From positions 1 through 44,001 of the forward strand of contig WRPF01000021.1 in the NCBI GenBank assembly GCA_009773335.1: 44,001 nt of DNA. The letters are read 5' to 3'. The position numbers and the translations under genes are program-made. Positions 26,351-35,495 of this stretch are shown piece by piece. The notes beneath the pieces were generated by a model, which saw nothing but the letters and a program-made list of their open reading frames with translations, had not been told where the DNA came from and searched no databases. Every line of letters begins with the position of its first letter. The first letter of the stretch is position 1. Source of the stretch: Caulobacteraceae bacterium. GTDB taxonomy: Bacteria; Pseudomonadota; Alphaproteobacteria; Caulobacterales; Aquidulcibacteraceae.

Positions 26351-26390
26351 CGTCAACAGGCGTCAGCACGCGTGAAGCGGCGTCTGCACC
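26351..26390. repeat. Four degenerate 10-bp units beginning CGT
   Basis: Immediately downstream of ssb the sequence runs in register as CGTCAACAGG, CGTCAGCACG, CGTGAAGCGG and CGTCTGCACC. The CGT core repeats every 10 bp, close to one helical turn. Units diverge at the other positions, so this may be chance in GC-rich DNA. Confidence 0.3.
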
Positions 26391-26394
26391 GCGC

Positions 26395-26883
26395 CTAGAA
26401 CGGGATCTCGTCGTCGAGATCGGCGCTGAAGCTCTCGCGCGGGCCTTCCGCAACACGCTTCTTGCCGCCGCCGGACATGGCCGGCGCATCGTCATAGCCG
26501 CCGACGTCGCCGCCGCGGCTGGCACCTTCGCCCTTGCCGTCGAGCATCTGCAGCTCGCCGCGGAACTTCTGCAGCACGACTTCGGTGGAATACTTCTCGG
26601 CGCCGTCCTTGTCGGTCCACTTCCGGGTCTGGAGCTGGCCCTCGACGTAAATTTTCATGCCCTTTTTCAGGTACTGCTCGGCGACCTTGGCGATCTGGTC
26701 GTTGAAGATGACCACACGGTGCCATTCGGTCTTTTCCCGGCGCTCGCCGGTCTGCTTGTCGCGCCAGCTCTCCGACGTCGCGACCGAGAGGTTCACCACG
26801 GGATCGCCCGACCCCATGCGGCGGACCTCCGGATCCTTCCCGAGATTGCCGATCAGGATCACCTTGTTGAGACTGCCCGCCAT
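26395..26883 (-). CDS. ssb: Single-stranded DNA-binding protein
   Basis: A 162-aa SSB. The OB-fold starts at [21 protein letters not shown], with [26 protein letters not shown] and the KYSTEVVLQ strand. A glycine-rich linker leads to the acidic C-terminal tip DLDDEIPF, which binds RecQ, ExoI, PriA and other partners. The tetramer coats ssDNA in replication and repair. ATG 26883 was chosen because AAGGAG lies 8 nt upstream and homologues begin here; the in-frame extension to 26976 has no homology. A LexA box overlaps its predicted -10, so it is probably SOS-regulated. Confidence 0.96.
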   Translation of the reverse strand: MAGSLNKVILIGNLGKDPEVRRMGSGDPVVNLSVATSESWRDKQTGERREKTEWHRVVIFNDQIAKVAEQYLKKGMKIYVEGQLQTRKWTDKDGAEKYSTEVVLQKFRGELQMLDGKGEGASRGGDVGGYDDAPAMSGGGKKRVAEGPRESFSADLDDEIPF

Positions 26884-26969
26884 ACCACTCGCTCCTTGAA
26901 CCTGGCCCGGCGCGAAATGCCGGACCCCTTCCGAAAACCTCTCCTGCCGTGCATTGACGGCGGGATTTT

Positions 26970-26984
26970 GTTCCACTTATGTTC
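26970..26984. promoter_or_regulatory. LexA (SOS) box between ssb and uvrA
   Basis: GTTC-CACTTAT-GTTC is an exact match to the alphaproteobacterial LexA consensus GTTC-N7-GTTC. It lies 86 nt from the ssb start and 201 nt from the uvrA start. It overlaps the predicted ssb -10, where a bound repressor would block polymerase. Confidence 0.85.
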
Positions 26985-27004
26985 TTTTGCGTGGAATCAG
27001 TCAA
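26976..27004 (-). promoter_or_regulatory. Predicted ssb promoter
   Basis: TTGACT (26999-27004) as -35 and CATAAG (26976-26981) as -10 are separated by 17 nt on the minus strand. The -10 lies inside the LexA box. No equally good promoter is visible for uvrA in the 302-nt region; a weak stem (TCTCCC/GGGAGA, 27057-27073) and C/G-rich sequence fill the rest. Confidence 0.6.
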
Positions 27005-27185
27005 GAATGTTAACGCGCTCGCCCCGAGGGAGAAAGCGAAACACCCCACACCCGTCTCTCCCGGCGGGGGAGAAGGGGAGCGCGTGTCAGCAGCCATCAC
27101 AGCCCCCCTTCCTCGCAAGGAGCCGGGACACTAGTTAACGGCGGCGCTCCCCCACGGCGTCAGAACGACCAATGCAAGGCGCTCC

Positions 27186-30176
27186 ATGTCCGACGGCCTC
27201 ACCCATATCCGCGTGCGCGGCGCCCGCGAGCACAATCTCAAGGGCGTGAACATCGACATCCCGCGCGGCGAACTGGTGGTGATCACCGGGCTCTCTGGTT
27301 CGGGAAAGTCGTCGCTCGCGTTCGACACGATCTACGCGGAAGGCCAGCGGCGCTACGTGGAGTCGCTTTCGGCCTACGCGCGCCAGTTCCTCGAACTGAT
27401 GCAGAAGCCGGATGTAGACTCTATCGAGGGTCTGTCGCCAGCGATTTCCATCGAGCAGAAGACGACCTCGCGCAATCCGCGCTCCACGGTCGGGACCGTC
27501 ACCGAAATCTACGACTATATGCGCCTGCTGTGGGCGCGCGTGGGCGTGCCCTATTCGCCGGCGACGGGCCTGCCGATCGAGGCGATGCAGCCGGCGCAGA
27601 TGGTCGACCAGATCATGGCGCTGCCGGAAGGCACGCGGCTCTTCCTGCTCGCGCCGATCGTCCGCGACCGGAAAGGCGAATACCGGAAAGAACTCGCGGA
27701 GCTTCTGAAGAAGGGCTTCCAGCGCGCCAAGATCGACGGCGAATACTACACGCTCGAGGACGCGCCGACACTCGACAAGAAACTGAAGCACGACATCGAC
27801 GTGGTGGTGGACCGCATCGCGGTGAAGGCCGGCATGGAGACGCGGCTCGCCGACTCCATCGAACAGGCGCTGCGCCTCGCGGACGGCATCGCGGTGGCCG
27901 AATACGCCGACAAGAAAGATGCGAAGGGCGAGGCCGAGCGTATCATTTTCTCCTCGAAATTCGCGTGCCCAGTCTCGGGTTTCACGATTCCGGAAATCGA
28001 GCCCCGGCTCTTCTCGTTCAACAATCCCGCGGGCGCGTGCCCCACCTGCGACGGTCTCGGCGACAAGCTCGAGTTCGATGCGGACATGGTGGTGCCGGAC
28101 AAGGACAAGACGCTGCAGGACGGCGCCATTGCGCCATGGTCGCGCGGGCAATCGCCGCTCTACACGCAGACGCTCATGGCGCTCGCCAAGCACTTCAAGG
28201 CGCCGATGCAGAAGCCGTGGCATACGCTGTCGACCGAGGCGCAGAAAGCCATCCTCTACGGCACGAAGGACATCATCAATTTCGTCTACGACGATGGCCT
28301 GCGCCGCTACGAGACGAAAAAGCCCTTCGAGGGCGTGATCCCGAACCTGCAACGACGCTGGAAGGAAACCGACAGCGCGTGGGTGCGCGAGGAACTGGGC
28401 CGCTACCAGTCCGCGGCGCCGTGCCCCGTCTGTCATGGCAAGCGCCTGAAGCCGGAAGCGCTTTCGGTGAAGGTCGGCGGCTTCGACATTTCCGAGGGCT
28501 CGGAACTGGCCATCCGCCACGCGCGCGACTGGTTCGCCGCCCTAGATGGCAAGCTGAAAAAGAAAGACAAGGAAATCGCGGCGCGGATCCTGAAGGAGAT
28601 CAACGACCGGTTGCGGTTCCTCGTCGATGTGGGTCTCGAATATCTCTCGCTGGGCCGTGCGTCGGGCACCCTCTCGGGAGGGGAGAGCCAGCGCATCCGT
28701 CTCGCGTCGCAGATCGGATCGGGCCTCACCGGCGTGCTCTACGTGCTCGACGAGCCGTCGATCGGCCTGCACCAGCGCGACAACACCCGCCTTCTGGAAA
28801 CGCTGAAACGGCTGCGCGATCTCGGCAACTCCGTGCTTGTCGTCGAGCACGACGAGGAAGCCATCCTCACCGCCGATCACGTCATCGACATGGGCCCCGC
28901 AGCGGGCATCCACGGCGGCCGCGTGATCGCGCAAGGCAAGCCGCATGAAATCCTCGACTGCGAGGAGAGCATCACCGGTGCGTACCTGCGCGGCTCCAAG
29001 GAAATCCGCATTCCGGAAAAGCGCCGCACGGCGAAGCAGAAGAAGTTCCTCAAGGTCGTCGGCGCGACGGGCAACAACCTGAAGAACGTCACTGCAGAAA
29101 TCCCGGTCGGCACGTTCACCTGCATCACCGGCGTGTCGGGCGGCGGAAAATCCACGCTCACCGTCGAGACGCTCTACAAGGCCGCCGCGCGGCGCCTCAA
29201 CGGCGCGTCCGACGTGCCGGCGCCGCACCAGTCGCTCGAAGGTCTGGAGAATTTCGACAAGGTCATCGACATCGACCAGTCGCCGATCGGGCGCACGCCG
29301 CGCTCCAATCCCGCCACCTACACCGGCGCCTTCACGCCGATCCGCGACTGGTATGCGGGACTCCCCGAGGCGAAGGCGCGCGGCTACGGGCCGGGGCGCT
29401 TTTCATTCAACGTCAAAGGCGGCCGCTGCGAGGCCTGCCAGGGCGACGGCGTCATCAAGATCGAGATGCACTTCCTGCCGGACGTGTACGTCACCTGCGA
29501 TACCTGCCGCGGCAAGCGGTACAACCGCGAGACGCTCGAAATCCTGTTCAAGGGCAGGTCCATCGCCGACGTGCTCGACATGACGGTGGAAGAAGCGGGG
29601 CGCCTGTTCAACGCCGTGCCCGGCATTCGCGACAAGATGGAAACGCTGACGCGCGTCGGTCTCGACTATGTGAAGGTCGGCCAGCAGGCGACGACGCTGT
29701 CGGGCGGCGAGGCGCAGCGCGTGAAGCTGTCGAAGGAACTCTCGAAGCGCGCCACGGGCCGCACGCTCTACATCCTCGACGAACCCACGACGGGGCTCCA
29801 TTTCGAGGACACGCGCAGGCTGCTCGATGTGCTCCACGAACTCGTCGACAGCGGCAACACCGTCGTCGTCATCGAGCACAACCTCGATGTCGTGAAGACC
29901 GCCGACTGGATTCTCGATCTCGGCCCCGAAGGCGGCGACGGCGGCGGACGTCTCGTCGCGTCGGGCACGCCGGAGGACGTGGCGAAGGTCAAGGAAAGCT
30001 GGACCGGGCGCTATCTCGCGGAGGCGATGGCCCGCCAGGTCCGCCGCAAGGCTGCGCTGCGCGCGCCGGTAAAGGCGACCGCGAAAGCCCCCCCCAAAGC
30101 CCCTGCGAAATCCGCCGCCAGGAAGGCCACGCCCGCCGAGGAGGCAAAGCCGAAACGGAAACGCGCCGCGAGCTAA
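27186..30176 (+). CDS. uvrA: Excinuclease ABC subunit A
   Basis: A 996-aa UvrA. The first Walker A is [12 protein letters not shown] (residues 35-46) and the second is [16 protein letters not shown]. Signatures [14 protein letters not shown] and [15 protein letters not shown] are both present. The second zinc module has CEACQGDG and [10 protein letters not shown]. The first module reads CPVSGF where E. coli has CPxCGY, then CPTCDGLG, so one cysteine is serine. UvrA dimers find bulky DNA lesions and load UvrB. About 35 extra C-terminal residues are Lys/Ala/Pro-rich, histone-like and probably disordered. The gene is divergent from ssb with a shared LexA box. Confidence 0.97.
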   Translation: MSDGLTHIRVRGAREHNLKGVNIDIPRGELVVITGLSGSGKSSLAFDTIYAEGQRRYVESLSAYARQFLELMQKPDVDSIEGLSPAISIEQKTTSRNPRSTVGTVTEIYDYMRLLWARVGVPYSPATGLPIEAMQPAQMVDQIMALPEGTRLFLLAPIVRDRKGEYRKELAELLKKGFQRAKIDGEYYTLEDAPTLDKKLKHDIDVVVDRIAVKAGMETRLADSIEQALRLADGIAVAEYADKKDAKGEAERIIFSSKFACPVSGFTIPEIEPRLFSFNNPAGACPTCDGLGDKLEFDADMVVPDKDKTLQDGAIAPWSRGQSPLYTQTLMALAKHFKAPMQKPWHTLSTEAQKAILYGTKDIINFVYDDGLRRYETKKPFEGVIPNLQRRWKETDSAWVREELGRYQSAAPCPVCHGKRLKPEALSVKVGGFDISEGSELAIRHARDWFAALDGKLKKKDKEIAARILKEINDRLRFLVDVGLEYLSLGRASGTLSGGESQRIRLASQIGSGLTGVLYVLDEPSIGLHQRDNTRLLETLKRLRDLGNSVLVVEHDEEAILTADHVIDMGPAAGIHGGRVIAQGKPHEILDCEESITGAYLRGSKEIRIPEKRRTAKQKKFLKVVGATGNNLKNVTAEIPVGTFTCITGVSGGGKSTLTVETLYKAAARRLNGASDVPAPHQSLEGLENFDKVIDIDQSPIGRTPRSNPATYTGAFTPIRDWYAGLPEAKARGYGPGRFSFNVKGGRCEACQGDGVIKIEMHFLPDVYVTCDTCRGKRYNRETLEILFKGRSIADVLDMTVEEAGRLFNAVPGIRDKMETLTRVGLDYVKVGQQATTLSGGEAQRVKLSKELSKRATGRTLYILDEPTTGLHFEDTRRLLDVLHELVDSGNTVVVIEHNLDVVKTADWILDLGPEGGDGGGRLVASGTPEDVAKVKESWTGRYLAEAMARQVRRKAALRAPVKATAKAPPKAPAKSAARKATPAEEAKPKRKRAAS

Positions 30177-30179
30177 ACG

Positions 30180-31052
30180 CTACGCCGACGGACGCAGGCC
30201 CCGGTAGAGATACGCCGCCGTCGCCGCATAGGCCGGCAGGTAGAACATGTTGCCAAGGAACCCGCTGGCGAAGGAAAAGAGCCAGTTCGCGGGCGTTCCC
30301 GCCGTCGCAAGCGTTCCCTTGCCCAACGCCAGTTCGATCAGCATGCCGATGGGCTGGCCCGCGATCCACGTCAGCACCAGCGCCGCAACCATCACGAGGA
30401 TGAGGCACGCAGCGATCGCCATCGCATGCCCCTTCGTCCAGCCCCAGGTGGAGAAGATCAGCATGCGCTTCTCCACCACAGTGGCGGGATAGGCGAGAAC
30501 AAGCCGCGCGGTCAGCCACAGCAGGAACGCAGCGAACGCAGTGACAAGTGTAAAGAACACCAGGAGCCCGTCCGCGCCGAGCGCCTTGCTGAGGGCCGCC
30601 GCCGCCTCCTGCGGCGCGAGGTTTTCAAGACTGGACGCATCGGCGCCCGAACGCATCAGCAAGGCCGCCAGCGCCATGCCGACAAGCAGGGCGCCGACGG
30701 TCGCGACGATGAAGCCAAGGAACGCCACGGACGCCGTCGCGCCCGCGAGGTTGGCTTCGTCGGCGCCCGCCCGCAAGGCGAGCGGCGCCTCGCCACGACT
30801 GGCCGCACGCCGGAAGTACGCCGCCAGCAGCGGCACGTTCACGAGCGCCGCCAGCATCGACGCGCCGATCACGCCGCCCATATCCTGACGCGCGGCGGCG
30901 GTCTGCTGCCACACCTGCAGCGGCGCCAGCGCCGCCGCCCCGATCAGCGCCAGCGGCACGATCCCCCGCCAGTCGCGTGCGATGAATGCGAAGCCCTCGC
31001 GGACCGACTCGAAAACCGGCACCCTGCCGGGGTTGTTCTGGGGCATCGCCAT
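30180..31052 (-). CDS. Multi-pass membrane protein of unknown function
   Basis: A 290-aa protein with about six hydrophobic segments, including IVPLALIGAAALAPL, ATASVAFLGFIVATVGALLV, LLVFFTLVTAFAAFLLWLTA, AMAIAACLILVMVAALVLTW and NMFYLPAYAATAAYLY. ATG 31052 has GGAG 8 nt upstream and is preferred to an in-frame start at 31100. The layout resembles the DUF-type integral membrane domains found in glycerophosphodiester phosphodiesterase-associated proteins, but I see no catalytic residues. It is convergent with uvrA (3-nt gap) and divergent from trmFO. Confidence 0.7.
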   Translation of the reverse strand: MAMPQNNPGRVPVFESVREGFAFIARDWRGIVPLALIGAAALAPLQVWQQTAAARQDMGGVIGASMLAALVNVPLLAAYFRRAASRGEAPLALRAGADEANLAGATASVAFLGFIVATVGALLVGMALAALLMRSGADASSLENLAPQEAAAALSKALGADGLLVFFTLVTAFAAFLLWLTARLVLAYPATVVEKRMLIFSTWGWTKGHAMAIAACLILVMVAALVLTWIAGQPIGMLIELALGKGTLATAGTPANWLFSFASGFLGNMFYLPAYAATAAYLYRGLRPSA

Positions 31053-31140
31053 GTCGTCAGCTCCGTTCAGCAGCGTCTTTAGCGACCGCCCGGTGTTCAC
31101 GCCAGTTTGCGCCGCCGACGACGGCGGTTAACAAGACGAC

Positions 31141-32544
31141 ATGACACTCAATCCCGTTCACGTCATCGGCGGCGGCCTCGCCGGGTCCGAGGCCGCCTGG
31201 GCCCTCGCCAACGCCGGCGTGCCTGTGGTGTTGCACGAGATGCGGCCCGTGCGGATGACGCCGGCGCACAAGACCGCGAGCTTCGCCGAACTCGTCTGCT
31301 CGAACTCCTTCCGGTCCGACGACTGGGAGAACAATGCGGTCGGCCTGCTGCATGCGGAAATGCGGCGTGCAAACTCGCTGATCCTGCGCGCGGGCGATGC
31401 GCACCAGGTGCCGGCGGGCTCGGCGCTCGCGGTGGACCGCGACGGATTCTCGGCGGCGGTGACGGCGGCGCTGACCGCTCACCCCCTGATCACGATTGCG
31501 CGCGAGGAAATCGCAGGGCTGCCGCCCGAAGACTGGGACAGCGTGATCGTCGCCACGGGCCCCCTCACGTCGCCGGCGCTCGCGGAGGCGGTGAAATCGC
31601 TGACGGGGGAAGAGGAGCTGGCCTTCTTCGATGCGCTCGCGCCGATCGTGCATCACGAGACGATCGACTTCTCTGTCGCGTGGAAACAGTCGCGCTACGA
31701 CAAGGCGGGCCCTGCGGGCGATACGGCGGCGTACGTGAACTGCCCGCTTAACAAAGAAGAATACAACGCCTTCGTCGACGCGCTTCTCGCAGGCGAGAAG
31801 ACCGAGTTCCGCGACTGGGAAAAGGACACCCCCTATTTTGAAGGCTGCCTGCCGATCGAGGTGATGGCGGAGCGGGGACGCGAGACATTGCGCTTCGGGC
31901 CGATGAAGCCTGTCGGTCTCGACGATCCGCGCACGGGACGCTGGCCCTACGCAGTCGTGCAGCTGCGGCAGGACAATGCGCTGGGCACCCTGTTCAACAT
32001 CGTCGGTTTCCAGACCAAGCTGAAACACGGCGCGCAGACCGAAATCTTCCGCATGATCCCGGGCCTGCAGAACGCGCAGTTCGCGCGGCTCGGCGGCATC
32101 CACCGCAACACGTTCCTCAACTCGCCGAAACTGCTCGATGCGACGCTGCGGATGAAGGCGGCCCCTCGCCTGCGTTTCGCCGGACAGGTGACGGGCGTTG
32201 AAGGTTACGTGGAGAGCGCGGCGATCGGGTTGCTTGCGGGAAAGTTCGCGGCGGCGGAGCGACGTGAAAGCCCCCTTCCTGCGCCTCCGGTCACGACGGC
32301 GCTGGGCGCCCTTCTGGCGCATGTCACCGCGGGCCACCTCCCCGGCGAGAAGGGGAGTTTCCAGCCGATGAACGTGAATTTCGGGCTCCTTCCCCCGCTG
32401 GCGGAAGATCCCGTCGTCGACGCCGACGGCAAACGCCTCAAGGGCGCCGACAAGGGTCGCGCGCGCAAACAGGTGATGGCGCGCCGCGCGATCAGGGACA
32501 TCGAAGCGTGGCTCGGCGCCCCGCCGCGCGTCGCGGCCGAGTAA
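31141..32544 (+). CDS. trmFO: Methylenetetrahydrofolate-tRNA-(uracil-54-C5)-methyltransferase
   Basis: A 467-aa TrmFO (formerly Gid). The FAD-binding motif is [15 protein letters not shown] at residues 6-20. Cysteine 53 in [13 protein letters not shown] matches the catalytic cysteine of the family. [39 protein letters not shown] and [14 protein letters not shown] are further hallmarks. It makes ribothymidine 54 in tRNA using methylene-THF and FADH2 instead of SAM. It is convergent with the next gene, with only 3 nt between stops. Confidence 0.96.
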   Translation: MTLNPVHVIGGGLAGSEAAWALANAGVPVVLHEMRPVRMTPAHKTASFAELVCSNSFRSDDWENNAVGLLHAEMRRANSLILRAGDAHQVPAGSALAVDRDGFSAAVTAALTAHPLITIAREEIAGLPPEDWDSVIVATGPLTSPALAEAVKSLTGEEELAFFDALAPIVHHETIDFSVAWKQSRYDKAGPAGDTAAYVNCPLNKEEYNAFVDALLAGEKTEFRDWEKDTPYFEGCLPIEVMAERGRETLRFGPMKPVGLDDPRTGRWPYAVVQLRQDNALGTLFNIVGFQTKLKHGAQTEIFRMIPGLQNAQFARLGGIHRNTFLNSPKLLDATLRMKAAPRLRFAGQVTGVEGYVESAAIGLLAGKFAAAERRESPLPAPPVTTALGALLAHVTAGHLPGEKGSFQPMNVNFGLLPPLAEDPVVDADGKRLKGADKGRARKQVMARRAIRDIEAWLGAPPRVAAE

Positions 32545-32547
32545 GGA

Positions 32548-33501
32548 TCAGACCTTGCCGGTGGCCGAAGCCATCAGGAGGCGGATCTGGCGGCGCAGCA
32601 GCGGCACCTTGGCGACGCCGTCATACGGCCGGTCCAGCGCGCGCATGTAGTCCGGCACGAGGGCCACATAGCCGAAGGCCGGAAAGAACTCTTTCGGCGC
32701 GCCATACGACAGCCGGCTGACTTCGCGATGGGCGGATACAGCGCGCTCCAGCACCGCACGGCAAGCCGCGCTCGTCTCATGCACCGTGGCGCCGGAGAAC
32801 AGCGTTTCCTTGCTCAGGTGGACGTGGTCGAGCAGCTTTTGCGGAAAGAACGTGCGCCGTCGCTCGTTCCAGACCGGGAGCCCGCGCACGAGCCCCGTAT
32901 AACCCCAGATGCGCCCCGCGTTCCGGAACAGGGCAAGGTGCTGGCTGGTCTGCGCCAGATCGGGCGCGCAGACCTTGGCCGCGAGCCGGATCACCGCGCC
33001 GGCGGTATCGTCCACATAGGCCTCGAACTCGGGCCACTGCTCGAATGGGCGCTCCTCAAGATCCTTCTGCCGGGCGTCAATGAAAGCATCGATGAGGCCG
33101 CGGTCGAGGCTCGCCCACTCCACGAGACCGGCAAGGCCCGTCACCACATCGCCGTCGGCGCTCCCGCGCCCGGCGTAGATGGCGTCGACAGCATCACGCC
33201 ACCACTGGAGCCGGATGGCGCCCAGCGCGGGATCGCGCACGGACTCAGGAATGCGGGCGACTTCATAGACAAATGCGTAGAGGGCGCTCAGGCGCTCACG
33301 GCCCGGCGCATCGGCGAAGCGCGTCGCGAGCCAGCGATCCTCGTCCACCCGACGCACGAGATCGTCGGCGGTTTCCGGGCTCGCGTCAGCGTCGGCGGCC
33401 TTACTCTTCTTCGGCGTCAACGGGCCGCGAAACACAGTCGCCACTCCCGGCAAGTCCTTGGGATATCGGTCTAATTCGTCTAGCCGCATACGGATGTCCA
33501 C
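32548..33501 (-). CDS. Squalene/phytoene synthase-fold protein, NDUFAF6-like, probably non-catalytic
   Basis: A 317-aa protein of the squalene/phytoene synthase superfamily. I chose GTG 33501 because AAGGAG lies 6 nt upstream; ATG 33489 is next. The two aspartate-rich motifs that bind Mg-diphosphate in true synthases are missing: ALYAFVYEVARIPE stands where DxxxD is expected, and LFRNAGRIWGYTGLVRG stands where the second motif lies. LGAIRLQWWRDAVDAIYAG is a strong match to the NDUFAF6-like branch, linked to complex I assembly in mitochondria. A prenyl-condensing activity is therefore unlikely. The bacterial role is unproven. Confidence 0.75.
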   Translation of the reverse strand: MDIRMRLDELDRYPKDLPGVATVFRGPLTPKKSKAADADASPETADDLVRRVDEDRWLATRFADAPGRERLSALYAFVYEVARIPESVRDPALGAIRLQWWRDAVDAIYAGRGSADGDVVTGLAGLVEWASLDRGLIDAFIDARQKDLEERPFEQWPEFEAYVDDTAGAVIRLAAKVCAPDLAQTSQHLALFRNAGRIWGYTGLVRGLPVWNERRRTFFPQKLLDHVHLSKETLFSGATVHETSAACRAVLERAVSAHREVSRLSYGAPKEFFPAFGYVALVPDYMRALDRPYDGVAKVPLLRRQIRLLMASATGKV

Positions 33502-33562
33502 CCTAATCTCCTTCGGGGGAGCCCCCGGCTCCGGCCCATGCCATAGGGAACCCGACGCGACA

Positions 33563-33587
33563 CGGGCGGACCTCGCCAGTCCGCCCG
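33563..33587. terminator. 9-bp hairpin downstream of the PuuD-like gene
   Basis: CGGGCGGAC and GTCCGCCCG pair perfectly around the 7-nt loop CTCGCCA. Two further copies of GTCCGCCCG-like sequence lie nearby (about 33596 and 33679). It sits in the 180-nt gap between two minus-strand genes. No U-run follows, so termination is only inferred. Confidence 0.4.
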
Positions 33588-33681
33588 CTAGTCCAGTCCG
33601 CCCGCAAGAAATGCGCCACGCCAACCGAGGGCGACCGCGGGCGCGTGACCCGCGGCCGGTCGGGATCCCGGTCCGCCCGGA

Positions 33682-34308
33682 TCAGCCCAGCGTCTGCGCG
33701 CCGGTCATGGCAATCAGCATCGGCGCCGACAGCAAGGTGTTGGTCCTCGAGAACAGCATCGCGGTCCGGGCGTGCCCGGCGCGGGCTTCCTTCGTCAGGT
33801 CCGGGAAGCGGTCGTCGATGTTCAGGGCGCGCTGCTGGTTCGGCCAGATCACGAACCACACGTTGATAAACATGATCGTGGCCAGCCACATGCCGATGCC
33901 GATGAAGACATGCTTGGTCGTCGCGAAGCCTTCGGAGAGGCCGAGCGTGAACGCCTCGATGAGATAGCCCTGATTCCAGGCAAGCAGGATGCCGGTGACG
34001 AGCGTCAGCGCCGCGCCGTGGCGGAACCAGTAGAGCGCCGCCGGCGCGATCACTTTGGAGATCGCAGGGCCGCGATGCTCTTCAGGAATCTTCGGCACGT
34101 TCGGGATCTGGGTGAAGTTGAAATAGTAGAGATGACCGATCCACATGATGCCGACGAGCACGTGGCTCCAGCGCAGGAACGCCTGGATGACGTTGTAGTC
34201 CGTCAGGCCGCGGCCCTGGCCGACGACCGCGTACGAGAGGAGGAAGATCAGCGCGAGGGCGATGCCCGTCCACGCCACGTACCGGATATTGCCGAGAAAA
34301 GTCGCCAT
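33682..34308 (-). CDS. PuuD-like (urate-oxidase N-terminal type) membrane protein
   Basis: A 208-aa protein with about five membrane segments. FLRWSHVLVGIMWIGHLYYF, then PAALYWFRHGAALTLVTGIL, and KHVFIGIGMWLATIMFINVW resemble the membrane domain (DUF989) of urate hydroxylase PuuD, with histidines in helices that could bind haem. Full PuuD carries a C-terminal cytochrome c domain; here it is absent, so urate hydroxylation is not supported. It lies 149 nt downstream of secF on the same strand. The function is unknown. Confidence 0.6.
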   Translation of the reverse strand: MATFLGNIRYVAWTGIALALIFLLSYAVVGQGRGLTDYNVIQAFLRWSHVLVGIMWIGHLYYFNFTQIPNVPKIPEEHRGPAISKVIAPAALYWFRHGAALTLVTGILLAWNQGYLIEAFTLGLSEGFATTKHVFIGIGMWLATIMFINVWFVIWPNQQRALNIDDRFPDLTKEARAGHARTAMLFSRTNTLLSAPMLIAMTGAQTLG

Positions 34309-34394
34309 CGTGCGTGCTCCAGAATGTGCTCAACTGTCGCGCGACCTATAGTCCGCTTCGCGACGGCGGTCACGGTCCGCGAAAACCGCACTTT

Positions 34395-34454
34395 GTTTGG
34401 GGATACCGGGTTTGGGGATACCGGGTTTGGGGATACCGGGTTTGGGGAGACCGG
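34395..34454. repeat. Tandem repeat, 4 x 15 bp, after secF
   Basis: The unit GTTTGGGGATACCGG occurs at 34395-34409, 34410-34424 and 34425-34439 without change, and once at 34440-34454 with a single T-to-G substitution. The array starts 3 nt beyond the secF stop. The plus strand offers runs of G4 and G3 at short spacing, so it is a candidate G-quadruplex. In the secF frame each unit would read Pro-Val-Ser-Pro-Asn. Confidence 0.95.
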
Positions 34455-34457
34455 GGT

Positions 34458-35483
34458 TCAGGGCAGCGCGTGCTCGGACCTGTCGGGCTTTTCCTGCGCC
34501 ATCGAACCGCGGTTGACGCCCCACAGAAGGATCGCCGGCGCCGCCACATAGACCGACGAATATGTGCCGATGACGATGCCGAACAGCATCGCGATCGAAA
34601 AGCCCTGCATCGCCTCGCCGCCGACCACCAGCAGCCCCGTCAGCGCCATGAGCGCCGTCATGCCGGTGACGATCGTCCGTGACAGCGTCTCGTTGGTCGA
34701 GGTGTCGATCACCTGTGACAGCGGCATCTTCTTGTACTTGCGAAGGTTCTCCCGCAGGCGGTCGAACACGACAACCGTGTCGTTCATCGAGTAGCCGATG
34801 ATGGTGAGAAGCGCCGCGATGATCGTCAGCGTGAACTCGATGCGGAACACCGAGAAGATGCCGAGCGTCAGGATCACATCGTGAAAAAGCGCCATGACGG
34901 CGCCGAGGCCGAACTGCCACTCGAACCGGAACCAGATGTAGATCAGCATCAGCAGGATCGCGAGACCAAGCGCCAGCACGCCGCCGGTGAACAGCTCGCT
35001 GGACACCTTCGGCCCCACGACCTGCACGTTCTCGAACGTGATCCCGGGAACGACAGTCTTGAGCTGCTCCATGAGTTGGGTGTTCACGGCCGCCGGCTCA
35101 CGCCCGGTCGGCGTCTCGAAACGCACCTCGGCGTGCTTGTCGTCGCTGAAGCCCTGCACCTGCACGTCGCCCAGGTCGAGAGCGAGGACGGATGCACGGA
35201 CCTTTTCGAGATCGATGGTGGCGGGCGCGGAGAGCTCGATCGAGTTGCCGCCCTTGAAGTCGATGCCGAGATTGAAGCTCTTCGAGAAGATAACGTCCAT
35301 CTTCTGCTGCGGCGAGCCCGACGTCGCCTGGTAGATGGCGATGGGGTTTTGCGTGAACCCGGCCGTGAGGATCGAGGCGAACGTCGCACTGACCGCCGCG
35401 ATCGACAGGAACGCTGCGAAACCGGCGAAGCGCACGAACTTGAAGTTCGTCTTTGCCGGAATGAGTTTGCAGAAAGGCCACAT
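34458..35483 (-). CDS. secF: Protein translocase subunit SecF
   Basis: A 341-aa SecF. The first membrane helix (FAGFAAFLSIAAVSATFA) is followed by GIDFKGGNSIEL, the SecD/F P1-type motif. The C-terminal RND-like half has VGPKVSSEL, LGAVMALFHDVILTLG, GYSMNDTVVVFDRLREN and TNETLSRTIVTG. With SecD it uses the proton gradient to pull secreted proteins from SecYEG. It begins 12 nt after the secD stop. The stop is followed almost at once by the 15-bp tandem repeats. Confidence 0.96.
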   Translation of the reverse strand: MWPFCKLIPAKTNFKFVRFAGFAAFLSIAAVSATFASILTAGFTQNPIAIYQATSGSPQQKMDVIFSKSFNLGIDFKGGNSIELSAPATIDLEKVRASVLALDLGDVQVQGFSDDKHAEVRFETPTGREPAAVNTQLMEQLKTVVPGITFENVQVVGPKVSSELFTGGVLALGLAILLMLIYIWFRFEWQFGLGAVMALFHDVILTLGIFSVFRIEFTLTIIAALLTIIGYSMNDTVVVFDRLRENLRKYKKMPLSQVIDTSTNETLSRTIVTGMTALMALTGLLVVGGEAMQGFSIAMLFGIVIGTYSSVYVAAPAILLWGVNRGSMAQEKPDRSEHALP

Positions 35484-35495
35484 GGCGCGGGTGTC

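Noticed and set aside
27135-28520. Long minus-strand open frame opposite the uvrA 5' part
   Set aside because: Antisense shadow of uvrA without homology, start context or ribosome site.
32260-32365. Dispersed repeat inserted in trmFO (CTCCCC...GGGGAG resembling 27057-27073)
   Set aside because: The translated segment fits the normal TrmFO sequence and length, so the similarity is short GC-rich coincidence.
34395-34454. Possible CRISPR array
   Set aside because: Units are 15 bp and directly contiguous, with no spacers and no cas genes in the window; it is a plain tandem repeat.
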